Origin: Pseudomonadota bacterium
Lineage (GTDB): Bacteria; Pseudomonadota; Gammaproteobacteria; Steroidobacterales; Steroidobacteraceae
Direction of reading: 5' to 3'
Assembly (NCBI GenBank): GCA_018241425.1
Contig: JAFEDU010000004.1
Span: forward strand, 186,001 to 250,000
DNA length: 64,000 nucleotides
The position numbers were made by a program, and so were the translations under genes. Shown one piece after another: positions 1 to 7,989 of this stretch. Position 1 is the stretch's first letter, and each line of letters begins with the position of its first letter. The notes beneath the pieces were generated by a model that saw nothing but the letters and a program-made list of their open reading frames with translations, ran no database searches and was not told the DNA's origin.

Positions 1-1461
1 CACCCGCCCGTCTGCGGTGATACGTGCAAGGCCGCCCCCGAAGGTACCGACCCATTTTTCCCCCTCACGGTCTTCGAAGAGGGTCATCACGCCATCGGCC
101 GGCAGGGATTTCCCATCGTCCGCTCCGCCGCGCCAGGCGCGCACGAGCCGCCCGCGCGGATCGACCTGGTAAAGCCCGGCAGTCATCGTTCCGACCCACA
201 GGCCGCCCTCGCGGCCGCGCAGCAGGGCCATTACCCGGAGGTCCGGGATGCGCGGCTTCGCAGTCAGGGGCTGCGACGTGCCGTCGGGACTGATGCTCAG
301 GACCCCGTGACCGACGGTTCCAACCCAGATCTGTCGGCCGCTGTCGGCGAACGCGCTGACCCCAACGCCCAGTAGCGCAGGGCTGCGGTAGTGGCCGAGC
401 AGCCAGCTGCGCGGATTCCAGTGGCTCGCACCGGCATTTCGCGTTCCGACCCACAGGCTCCCGCTGCGGTCCTGGTACAGCGACATGATCTCGTTGTCGC
501 GCAGGCTCTGCGGTGCGTCAGCGTCGTGCCCATAGCGCGAGAAGTGCCCGGTCACCCGGTCCAGCAGGTTAAGCCCGTCCGCCGTACCCACCCAGAGGCG
601 GCCGCCATCGTCCTCGAGCAGCGACCAGACGTGGTCATTGCTCAGTGAATCGGGGCGGCTCCCGCTGTGCCGATAGGCGACGGCCTCGTGCGCGCCGGCA
701 TCCAGTCGCATCAGTCCGTTCTTGACCGTGCCGACCCACAGCGTCCCCGTCGGATCACGGTAGATCGTGCGCACCTGCTGGCCCCGGAACTGCTCGAATC
801 CCTCGAAGTCCCCGGCCGCGGGATCATAGCGGGCCAGTCCGGCGTCGGTGCCGACCCACAGCTGCTGATGACTGTCCCGGTAGAGCGCGAACACCGCGTC
901 CGATGGCAGTGAGCGGGCGGCATCGGTGCGGTGCCGGAAGTGACGTACGGTGCCCGTGGCCGTGTCGAGAAGGTCCAGGCCGCAATCGTGGGTGCCGACC
1001 CACAGGCGCCCCGGGCGCTCAAGCAACAGCACTCGGACCGCATCTCCGCACAGGCTGTCACTGCGCTGCGGATCGTGGCGGAAGCGCTCGAACTGCTCGG
1101 TGACGTGATCCCAGCGGGCCACCCCGCCGCCGTCGGTGGCCACCCACAGGTCTCCGCGCTCGTCCTCCGCGATCGACCAGATGTAGTCGCTGGCTAGGGC
1201 GTGATCGTCACCCCGGGCGCGGTGAAAGACGCGCACCGAGTACCCGTCGTAGCGGTCAAGCCCGCTCTCGGTTCCCAGCCACAGGAATCCCCGCGAGTCC
1301 TGCAGCACGCTCATTACGGTGTTCTGCGAGAGGCCCTCGCTGGCGCTCAGGTGCTGGAAATACATCGGCCGCTCGGGCGGACCGGGCGCGCCCGCCACGG
1401 CTCCCGGTCCCGTGAGGGCCATGACCAAGATCAGTGCAGCCCTCGGGAACCCCTCGCGCAT
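1..1461 (-). CDS. Beta-propeller sensor protein, partial (3' end beyond window)
   Basis: The minus strand is open from an ATG at 1461 to the window edge (487 codons, no stop). The translation starts with a signal peptide (MREGFPRAALILVMALTG...) and then carries ten copies of a W-V-G-T blade motif (LWLGTES, LWVATDG, LWVGTHD, LWVGTDA and so on), the mark of two-component-regulator propeller (Reg_prop) repeats. In known families this periplasmic sensor region is followed by a Y_Y_Y domain, a membrane helix and a histidine kinase, GGDEF or other output module; that part lies outside the window, so the output is unknown. The start is 11 bases after the stop of the subtilisin gene, so the two are probably cotranscribed. 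Confidence 0.85.
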   Translation of the reverse strand, partial: MREGFPRAALILVMALTGPGAVAGAPGPPERPMYFQHLSASEGLSQNTVMSVLQDSRGFLWLGTESGLDRYDGYSVRVFHRARGDDHALASDYIWSIAEDERGDLWVATDGGGVARWDHVTEQFERFRHDPQRSDSLCGDAVRVLLLERPGRLWVGTHDCGLDLLDTATGTVRHFRHRTDAARSLPSDAVFALYRDSHQQLWVGTDAGLARYDPAAGDFEGFEQFRGQQVRTIYRDPTGTLWVGTVKNGLMRLDAGAHEAVAYRHSGSRPDSLSNDHVWSLLEDDGGRLWVGTADGLNLLDRVTGHFSRYGHDADAPQSLRDNEIMSLYQDRSGSLWVGTRNAGASHWNPRSWLLGHYRSPALLGVGVSAFADSGRQIWVGTVGHGVLSISPDGTSQPLTAKPRIPDLRVMALLRGREGGLWVGTMTAGLYQVDPRGRLVRAWRGGADDGKSLPADGVMTLFEDREGEKWVGTFGGGLARITADGRV

Positions 1462-1472
1462 GATCGGCCGAA

Positions 1473-3236
1473 CTACTGTTGGGCGGGGAGCGTGACGTTG
1501 GTGTAGGTGGCGCTGGCCGCGGAACTACTGCTCCAGGTGTACCCACTGCTCCAGGTGTAACCGCTGCTCCAGGTATAGCCGGTGCTCCAGGTGAACCCGC
1601 TGCTCCAGGTGTAGCCGGTACTCCAGGTGTAACCGCTGCCGGAAGTGTAGGCGCCGTCCCAGACCGTGCCGTCGGTCAGGGTCTCGACACCCCATAACAG
1701 GTCCCCGAGCAGCGAGCCCGACCCGGCGGCGGTGATGTAGAAGTCCTTGGTATGCGGGTTCTGGTTGGCCGCGCCGCCGTAGTGCCGCAGGCCCGCCAGG
1801 TCCAGCAGGATGTTGACGCCCTGGTTCGCGCAGTTGGCGGCGTTGCCGTAAACGGCGTCGTGCGCGTTGATGAGCCCGGCGCCCTGCTGGAACACCGCAT
1901 ATGCGAGGGTGCCATCGGCATTGACGGCCGGGTGCGCCCCCGCCATGAGCCGGCACTTCACCTCATCGGGGGTGAGCAGCGGGTCGACCTGCAGCATCTG
2001 CGCCACGACTCCGCTGGTGACGGCCGCCGCCATGGAAGTGCCGGAGAGCGTGAAGTCGTTGTACGTGGAGTTGAACCACTGCGGGAACTCGCGCGCGAGC
2101 GTGCCGGTGCCGGGTGCGTAGGCGACGATGTGACCGCCCATGGCCACCACGTCCGGTTTCACGAAGCCCTCGTAGGTCGGGCCGACGGACGAGAAGGATG
2201 CCAGCCGGTAGTGGCTCGGCTGCATCGGCTCGTAGCTGTCGGTGACGGCACCCACGGTGATCACGTAGGGGACGTTGCCGGGCACGCCGATGGTCATCGG
2301 CTCCGGTCCCCGGTTTCCCGCGGCGACCACGACCACGATGCCGGCGCCCCAGGCCGCCATCACCGCCTGGTTCAGGGGGTCGTTCCAGTACATCGAGGTG
2401 GGCGGGGCACTAAGTGACAGGTTCAGGATGCGGATGTTGTAGCGGGCCTTCTGCGCGATGACCCACTGGATGCCGCTGATCACGTTCGCGTAGGTGCCCT
2501 CACCGGTGGGATCGAGGACGCGCACCGACACCAGGTTCACCCCCGGAGCCACGCCCTGGAAGTTGCCGTCCGCACCCACCGCACTGCTGGCAATAATCGA
2601 GGAGACGTGCGTGCCGTGCCCATACAGGTCGTTGATGCTGGCGGTGTTCGCACCGATGAGCGAACCCGTGGCCTTCAGGCTCCCCGCGAGCTGGCCGGCC
2701 TGTGCCGCAGCGATCACGTCATACTGCGCGAGCACCCGGCTCGCGGACTGCCCGGGCGCGCTGAGATCAGGGCCCGGGACGCTCCAGAGGCCCGAGTCCA
2801 CGACCGCGACCGTGACGCCGTGTCCTGTGATGCCTCCGGCCTGTAGGCTCTGGGCCCCAACTTCGCTCGGATAGTAAGTGGCCGGCGGCCTGCCGACAGT
2901 GCCGCTTGCGCGGATGCGCGCGTCAGGCGACACATGGATTAAGGGGTCGGTCACGAGCTGGGTTCGCTCGCGATCGGTCAGGCGGGCTGCCACGCCGTGG
3001 ACCAGCTCGAGTGCATGTGTGACCTCCCCGCCGGCGCGCCGCACCGCAAGGGCTGCCTGCGCGGCATCCTGCGCCTGGACAATGTAGCTCTGCGCCGCAT
3101 CCGGAAGGTGGCGGCGGGTGTGCCAGGCGCCGAGTCCGATTGCGAACTGCACCGCCGCGACCACCGACAGCGCCATTGCGATCATCGGCGCTGCGGAAAA
3201 TCGGCGTCGGCTGCCTTGGGTCATAGCTTTCAACAT
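1473..3236 (-). CDS. Secreted S8 family serine peptidase (subtilisin-like)
   Basis: A 587-residue exported protease. Residues 1-40 form an N-terminal hydrophobic/signal segment. The catalytic triad is visible: Asp147 in VAVVDSGLW, His207 in YGHGTHV and Ser401 in SGTSMAAA. Asn308 in AAGN is the expected oxyanion-hole residue. Residues 40-110 probably form a short propeptide. The C-terminus (536-571) is six tandem six-residue units of the type Y-T-W-S-S-G, a Trp/Ser/Tyr-rich tail whose role is unknown. The gene leads an operon with the propeller sensor and is divergent from the fimbrial operon. Substrate is not predictable. Confidence 0.93.
   Translation of the reverse strand: MLKAMTQGSRRRFSAAPMIAMALSVVAAVQFAIGLGAWHTRRHLPDAAQSYIVQAQDAAQAALAVRRAGGEVTHALELVHGVAARLTDRERTQLVTDPLIHVSPDARIRASGTVGRPPATYYPSEVGAQSLQAGGITGHGVTVAVVDSGLWSVPGPDLSAPGQSASRVLAQYDVIAAAQAGQLAGSLKATGSLIGANTASINDLYGHGTHVSSIIASSAVGADGNFQGVAPGVNLVSVRVLDPTGEGTYANVISGIQWVIAQKARYNIRILNLSLSAPPTSMYWNDPLNQAVMAAWGAGIVVVVAAGNRGPEPMTIGVPGNVPYVITVGAVTDSYEPMQPSHYRLASFSSVGPTYEGFVKPDVVAMGGHIVAYAPGTGTLAREFPQWFNSTYNDFTLSGTSMAAAVTSGVVAQMLQVDPLLTPDEVKCRLMAGAHPAVNADGTLAYAVFQQGAGLINAHDAVYGNAANCANQGVNILLDLAGLRHYGGAANQNPHTKDFYITAAGSGSLLGDLLWGVETLTDGTVWDGAYTSGSGYTWSTGYTWSSGFTWSTGYTWSSGYTWSSGYTWSSSSAASATYTNVTLPAQQ
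1524..1631 (-). repeat. Six 18-bp tandem coding repeats (YTWSxG units)
   Basis: Six consecutive in-frame 18-base units in the 3' end of the subtilisin gene encode YTWSTG, YTWSSG, FTWSTG, YTWSSG, YTWSSG and YTWSSS. The units are near-identical at the DNA level, so the copy number could vary by slippage. Confidence 0.9.
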
Positions 3237-3266
3237 GAGCTGCTCCCTGCGTCATCTGCGGACGCA

Positions 3267-3281
3267 TAACGCTAGGCGTTA
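3267..3281. promoter_or_regulatory. Inverted repeat TAACGC-N3-GCGTTA, possible operator
   Basis: A perfect 6-bp dyad with a 3-base centre, about 30 bases upstream of the subtilisin start codon. A similar AACGC-N3-GCGTT dyad lies just upstream of the response regulator gene at 20765-20777. The binding protein is unknown. Confidence 0.4.
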
Positions 3282-3347
3282 CGAAATTCATTACAGCGCT
3301 GCAGAGGGTGCGAATCAGTGACGCAGATTTGGCGTCCCGCGTTATGC

Positions 3348-3365
3348 ATGCGAAACGGTTCGCAT
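3348..3365. promoter_or_regulatory. Inverted repeat ATGCGAA-N4-TTCGCAT, possible operator
   Basis: A perfect 7-bp dyad with a 4-base spacer in the divergent region between the subtilisin and fimbrial operons. Its size and symmetry suit a dimeric regulator. No T-tract follows it, so a terminator is less likely. Confidence 0.4.
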
Positions 3366-3722
3366 TGCGCACGAGACGGAATTTATGTCGCTTGTTCGTC
3401 GCAGCAAGTGCCGTCAGGCGCTTGAATGAGCTGCGCGTGCCCGCTCACGCACTCCCGCCACGGCGCGCATACGCATTCCTCGCGCGAAGCGCGTGCTGAT
3501 TGCGCGTGTGCGAAGAGCGCGTGGAGTTCTGGCTGCGCGTTCCGACGAAGATGCTGCTGGTGCGACGCAAAACCATTGCTGCAATCGCGGCATCGGAAGT
3601 TCTCATTTCACGTATGCAGGCGTGCGCGGGCGCTGCGGAACTGCGACCGATGTCTCTCAGGTGTTCGCGCATTCGGGCCGACACTGAATTCAGGGATCGC
3701 GTTGTCTGGCATGGAGATTTTC

Positions 3723-4238
3723 ATGAGAAATTACTGGAGAAATCTTTCGGTCGCGATTTTCGTCGCCGCGCTCTCGGGCACGGCGCTGGCGGGAACCGCG
3801 ACCACGACCTTCGGCGTTTCAGTCACCGTGAATTCGAACTGCCTGGTGTCGGCCTCGAACCTCGCATTTCCGAACTACACCCCCGCTGGCGGCAACCAGA
3901 CGGCGAGCACCACGGTGTCGGTCCGCTGCACCAAGGGATCGCCGTTCACCGTCGCGCTCAATGCGGGGACCACGACCGGCGGCACCTTCGCGCAGCGCCT
4001 GATGTCCAACGGAGCCGGACAGACGGTGGAGTACAACCTGTACACCGTCTCGAACTTCGCCACGGTGTGGGGTGACGGCACGGCCGGAACTTCGACGGTT
4101 GCGGGCACCGGCGCCGGCGTGGCCGCCGGCAACGCGATCAGCGAGACCGTCTACGGCCAGCTCGTCGACTCGGCGGCCAACCAGGGCGTGCCGCCGGGCA
4201 GCTACACCGACACGATCACGGTCACCGTCTCGTACTGA
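3723..4238 (+). CDS. Csu-type fimbrial major subunit (SCPU domain)
   Basis: A 171-residue exported pilin of the spore-coat-U (SCPU) family, used by archaic chaperone-usher pili such as Acinetobacter Csu. It has a signal peptide (MRNYWRNLSVAIFVAALSG.. cut near ALAG), a cysteine pair (NSNCLVS and VRCTKG), the family motif VWGDGTAGTSTV and the C-terminal donor-strand-like PPGSYTDTITVTVSY. ATG 3723 is chosen because GGAG sits 6-7 bases upstream and the signal peptide begins there; longer versions start in non-coding sequence. It is first in a four-gene operon with the chaperone, usher and a second SCPU protein. Confidence 0.88.
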   Translation: MRNYWRNLSVAIFVAALSGTALAGTATTTFGVSVTVNSNCLVSASNLAFPNYTPAGGNQTASTTVSVRCTKGSPFTVALNAGTTTGGTFAQRLMSNGAGQTVEYNLYTVSNFATVWGDGTAGTSTVAGTGAGVAAGNAISETVYGQLVDSAANQGVPPGSYTDTITVTVSY

Positions 4239-4242
4239 GGCC

Positions 4243-4959
4243 GTGAAGCACCTTCCGGCACTGATCGCCTGCATGATCGCCGCGGCCCCCGCGGTCGGCG
4301 GTACGTTCAGCGTCTCCCCGATCCGCATCGAGCTCAACGCTCACCGCCCGACCGCGATCCTCACGGTCCGCAATGAGGAGGATGTCCCCGTTGTCGTGCA
4401 GGCGCTCCCCTACGCATGGTTGCAGGAGAAAAGCCAGGAGCAGCTCCAAGAGACGCGGCAGCTGATCATCACGCCGGCGATCTTCACGCTTGCGCCCCGC
4501 GGCGAGCAGATCCTGCGCATCGCGGCCACGAGCCCCCCGGATGTGGGGCGCGAGCTGCCCTTTCGCATCGTGCTGAACGAAATACCCGCGCCCGCACCCC
4601 TGGGCTTCACGGGCTTGAGGATTGCGCTGCGCATCAGCCTTCCGGCATTCCTGGCGGCCCAGCCCGCCGCCGTGGCCCGGCTCGAGTGGTCCTACCGGCT
4701 GCTGCCCGGGGGTGCGCTTTTCATCCAGGCCCACAACGCGGGCGCCGCACACCTGCAGGTCGATGGGTTCGACGTCATGAGCGCCGACGGACGGATCGCG
4801 CTGCACACCGACACGGCGCACTACGTGTTGCCCGGTGCCACGGCTGCGTGGCGCTTGCCAGGAGCGCCACCGGGTGCACCGCCCGCGCAACTCCTCATCC
4901 ACGGCCAGTCGGATGGCGGGAACTTCAGCGCAACGGGCCGGCCGGACCCGGACACCTGA
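4243..4959 (+). CDS. Periplasmic fimbrial chaperone (PapD-like)
   Basis: About 238 residues. It should bind SCPU pilins in the periplasm and deliver them to the usher. A signal peptide (KHLPALIACMIAAAPAVGG) is followed by a first Ig-like domain with the family's FSVSPIRIEL opening and the R-N-E motif of the F1/G1 region (LTVRNEEDVPVVVQ). The second domain carries FRIVLNEIP. GTG 4243 is preferred: it lies 4 bases after the pilin stop with GAGG just upstream and gives a clean signal peptide. ATG 4273 is the alternative. Confidence 0.87.
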   Translation: MKHLPALIACMIAAAPAVGGTFSVSPIRIELNAHRPTAILTVRNEEDVPVVVQALPYAWLQEKSQEQLQETRQLIITPAIFTLAPRGEQILRIAATSPPDVGRELPFRIVLNEIPAPAPLGFTGLRIALRISLPAFLAAQPAAVARLEWSYRLLPGGALFIQAHNAGAAHLQVDGFDVMSADGRIALHTDTAHYVLPGATAAWRLPGAPPGAPPAQLLIHGQSDGGNFSATGRPDPDT

Positions 4960-4971
4960 TCCGCATGCGAC

Positions 4972-7308
4972 ATGCGAGCCCCCGGTGCCAGCGCCCTCCT
5001 GCTTAGCGCGCTCTGCCGTGCCGCGCTCGCCGCGGGCGACGCCGACGTTCCGCTGCCCGAGCCCGGGCCGCACCGCAACCTGCAGCCGGTGGTCCTGGAA
5101 CTGAGCCTCAACGGACGCCCGACCGGGGAGACCTTCGTGATGCTGCGCGAACGAACCGGGACGCTCTGGCTGCGTGCCGAGGACTTCGCACGGGTGCACC
5201 TGCGCATCCCGCGCGAGGAAGTGCACTTCGAGGGAGAGGCGCGCTACTACGCGCTCACCGGCATTCCGGGCGTGGCGCTGCACCTGGACCCCGCGCGCAG
5301 CGCGGTCGACGTGAGCGTCCCGGCCGCAGCCTTCGAGGGGTCTTCGGTGAGCCTGTCACGGACGGCGACGACCCCGAGGCCCGCCGGACCACCCGGCGTA
5401 TTCCTGAACTACGTCGCCTACGGACAGCGGGGCAGCTACGGCGGCAGCGACGTCAGCAGCCTCTACACCGAGACGGGCCTGTTTGCCGGCCCGGGCACGA
5501 TCACCTCGACCGCGCTCGCCACGGCCCAGGGCGGCACGCAGCGGTTCACGCGCCTGGAAAGCACCGCCAGCCACGACTTCTTCGACTCGATCTCGACCCT
5601 GAGGCTCGGCGACTCGATCACCGTACCGGGCGCCTGGGCGCAGGCGGTGCGATTCGCCGGGATCCAGTTCGGCTCGAACTACGCCATGCGCCCGGACCTG
5701 GTCACGACGCCGCTGCTCGCGGCGGCCGGTACCGCCGTCGTGCCCTCGAGCGTGGATGTCTTCGTCAATGGTCGCCAGGTCGGCAGCACCGACGTGCCGG
5801 CGGGTCCCTTCGTGGTCAGCGAAGTCCCCGCCCTCACCGGCAGCGGTGACGTGCGGGTGGTACTGCACGATGCCCTGGGCCAGGTGCAGGTCATCACCCT
5901 GCCGTTCTACTCAAGCGCGCAACTGCTGCAGCCGGGACTGACGCTCTACGACGCGGACCTGGGAGCGGTGCGCAACAACTTCGGGATCGCTAGTGACGAC
6001 TACGGCCCCTGGCTCGCAAGTTTCACCTGGCGCCACGGATTCTCTACCGGCATCACCGGCGAGATTCATGCGGAGTCCCTCGGCGGCGGGGCCCGTGCCG
6101 TCGGCATCGACGTCGCGCGGCAGATCGGCACGCTGGGCGTGGCGACCCTGGACCTCGCCGCCGGTGGCGCACCGGGAGGCTGCGGCGGGTACGAGTCGCT
6201 CGGCTTCCAGCGCCAGACTGCCGGGGTCAGCGTGGCGGTGCGGCTCGAGCGTGCGAGCACCGCCTTTCGCGACGTGGGTTACGTCGACTCCAGCCTGCCC
6301 CCGATCCGGCATCGCGAATTCGCCGAGGTGAGCTTCGCCCTCTCGGGCAGCATGCACGTGGCGCTTGCCGGGGCCGACCAGCTCGACGCGAGCGAGACCC
6401 GCGAGCGCACGGTCGCCCTCTCCTTCAGCGCGCTGGCAGGGCCAGGCAGCGTGAGTGCGAACTGGACCCGCACCTTCGGCAGCGGCGCCGGGACGAGCCT
6501 GTACCTTATCTATACGCTGCCCCTCGGACCCGAAAGCAGCACCTCGACCACGCTGCGCTACGACAGCACGCAGCCCGGGCCGAATGCCGCCCTCGTGCAG
6601 ACGCTGCAGAAATCAGTGCCCGCCGGCAGCGGCGGCGGCTACCTCGCCTCGGTGGCGACCGATGGCAGCTATCAGCTGGACCTCACCTACCAGGGCAGCG
6701 CGGGCACCGTGGATGCCGGCGCAGCGCGGCAGGGAGAACTGAGCGCCCAGCGCGTCTCCGCCAGCGGTGCACTCATCTACTTTGGCGGCGAATTCGCGGC
6801 AGCGCGCACGGTGCGCGACAGCTTCGCCCTCGTGGACCTGCAGGGACTTTCCGGCATCACGGTCTACTTCGACAACCAGCCGGTCTCGCGCACCGATGGG
6901 CTGGGCTTTGCCATCGTACGGGACCTGCGCTCCTACGACGTCAACCGGCTCAGCATCGATCCCCTCCAACTGCCGCTCGAGGTCAGCCTCGACACCGACC
7001 GGGTGCAGGTGGTGCCCCCGTTCCGCAGCGGCGCTCTGGTCCACTTTCCCGTGCGCCGCGAACACCGCGCGGTGTTCCACCTGCGCCAGGTCGGCGGTCA
7101 GCCGGTCCCGGCCGGGGCATCGCTGCGCTACCAGGGGCAGGACTTTCCGGTGGGCCTCGAGGGGTTCGCCTACGTCACCGGGCACGAACAGCGCACGACC
7201 GGCCGCGCGCACTGGGAAGGTCACGAGTGCCGGTTCGTTCTGCCCGCGCCGCCACGGGCCGCCGTACAACCGGATCTCGGGGAGATCGTGTGCAGCACCG
7301 CACCCTGA
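4972..7308 (+). CDS. Outer membrane usher for Csu-type fimbriae
   Basis: A 778-residue usher that would form the outer membrane pore through which SCPU subunits are assembled. A signal peptide (MRAPGASALLLSALCRAALA) is followed by the N-terminal chaperone-binding domain (LNGRPTGETFVMLRE), a long beta-barrel with a plug region and C-terminal domains. It is slightly shorter than FimD-type ushers (about 850), as expected for the archaic class. It starts 12 bases after the chaperone gene and its 3' end overlaps the next pilin gene by 19 bases. Confidence 0.9.
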   Translation: MRAPGASALLLSALCRAALAAGDADVPLPEPGPHRNLQPVVLELSLNGRPTGETFVMLRERTGTLWLRAEDFARVHLRIPREEVHFEGEARYYALTGIPGVALHLDPARSAVDVSVPAAAFEGSSVSLSRTATTPRPAGPPGVFLNYVAYGQRGSYGGSDVSSLYTETGLFAGPGTITSTALATAQGGTQRFTRLESTASHDFFDSISTLRLGDSITVPGAWAQAVRFAGIQFGSNYAMRPDLVTTPLLAAAGTAVVPSSVDVFVNGRQVGSTDVPAGPFVVSEVPALTGSGDVRVVLHDALGQVQVITLPFYSSAQLLQPGLTLYDADLGAVRNNFGIASDDYGPWLASFTWRHGFSTGITGEIHAESLGGGARAVGIDVARQIGTLGVATLDLAAGGAPGGCGGYESLGFQRQTAGVSVAVRLERASTAFRDVGYVDSSLPPIRHREFAEVSFALSGSMHVALAGADQLDASETRERTVALSFSALAGPGSVSANWTRTFGSGAGTSLYLIYTLPLGPESSTSTTLRYDSTQPGPNAALVQTLQKSVPAGSGGGYLASVATDGSYQLDLTYQGSAGTVDAGAARQGELSAQRVSASGALIYFGGEFAAARTVRDSFALVDLQGLSGITVYFDNQPVSRTDGLGFAIVRDLRSYDVNRLSIDPLQLPLEVSLDTDRVQVVPPFRSGALVHFPVRREHRAVFHLRQVGGQPVPAGASLRYQGQDFPVGLEGFAYVTGHEQRTTGRAHWEGHECRFVLPAPPRAAVQPDLGEIVCSTAP

Positions 7309-7790
7309 GATGGCACCGCCGGTGGAGGCTGGCGCTGGCAGCCCTGGGGCTGGGTGCAAGCCTCCCGGTTCACGCGCTCTTCCTGGGCACCTGCTCGGTG
7401 GCAGCGACGTCGGTGAGCTTCGGGACCTACGATCCCCTGGCCGCCACGGCACTGAGCTCCACCGGCACGGTCACGGTCACGTGCACCGGCACGGCACTGC
7501 TGACAGTCCCCGTGACGGTGAGCCTGAACGCCGGGCTGTGGGGGTCGCTGTCGGCCCGCAGCGCGGCGAGCGGCGCGAACCGGCTTTCCTACAATCTGTA
7601 TGCCAACTCCGGTGACACCCAAATCTGGGGCGATGGCACCGCAGGGACGACCACCGTTAACCTCAGCGTGTTCATCCTCATCATCGGTACGGGATCTTCC
7701 GCGGCGACAGTGTACGGCCTAATCCCCAACGGCCAGGATGTGCCGCCGGGAACCTACGGCGACACGATCACCGCGACCGTGAGCTACTAA
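7290..7790 (+). CDS. Second Csu-type fimbrial subunit (SCPU domain), minor or tip pilin
   Basis: About 166 residues. GTG 7290 is chosen because GGGGAG lies 5 bases upstream, inside the usher gene, and the sequence from there gives a signal peptide ending near VHALF. The mature part repeats the features of the first subunit: a cysteine pair (LGTCSVA and VTCTGT), NLYANSGDTQIWGDGTAG and PPGTYGDTITATVSY. Its position after the usher is that of a tip or minor subunit. It has only one SCPU domain, whereas the CsuE tip adhesin has two, so an adhesive role is uncertain. Confidence 0.85.
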   Translation: MQHRTLRWHRRWRLALAALGLGASLPVHALFLGTCSVAATSVSFGTYDPLAATALSSTGTVTVTCTGTALLTVPVTVSLNAGLWGSLSARSAASGANRLSYNLYANSGDTQIWGDGTAGTTTVNLSVFILIIGTGSSAATVYGLIPNGQDVPPGTYGDTITATVSY

Positions 7791-7918
7791 CCGGCTCTTG
7801 AGCCTGGGACCGGGCGTACTTCAAGGCGCTCTAAGGGCCAACCTGTCGACGAAGACCGAGCGCTCGATGATCCCGGAGAACGTAGAAAATGACGTACACG
7901 CTCGTGCCCTGAGCGCAG

Positions 7919-7949
7919 AAAAAAAGAGGCCCGGCAGATGCCGGGCCTC
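7919..7949 (-). terminator. Rho-independent terminator of the sedolisin gene
   Basis: A perfect 11-bp stem (GAGGCCCGGCA at 7926-7936 with TGCCGGGCCTC at 7939-7949; effectively 10 bp with a 4-base loop) is flanked at 7919-7925 by seven A residues, which read as U7 on the minus strand. It lies 40 bases after the sedolisin stop codon. Confidence 0.9.
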
Positions 7950-7989
7950 CAGTGCGTGCCAGTTTTCTTGTGGTTGTCGGTCGAGCCGC

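Larger units (their letters stand above)
3237..3722. other. Divergent intergenic region with dyad elements
   Basis: This 486-base stretch separates the subtilisin/sensor operon from the fimbrial operon and has no convincing gene. It is less GC-rich than its surroundings and holds two clear inverted repeats: TAACGC-TAG-GCGTTA at 3267-3281 and ATGCGAA-ACGG-TTCGCAT at 3348-3365. A shorter GACGC/GCGTC pair lies near 3320-3336. The two fully indexed dyads are candidate operators between the two promoters. An open frame entering the fimbrial subunit gene from 3426 is low-quality sequence and I treat it as non-coding. Confidence 0.6.

Noticed and set aside
3426..3722. An N-terminal extension of the fimbrial subunit gene
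   Set aside because: It encodes Cys/Arg-rich sequence ahead of a normal signal peptide. ATG 3723 has its own ribosome site.
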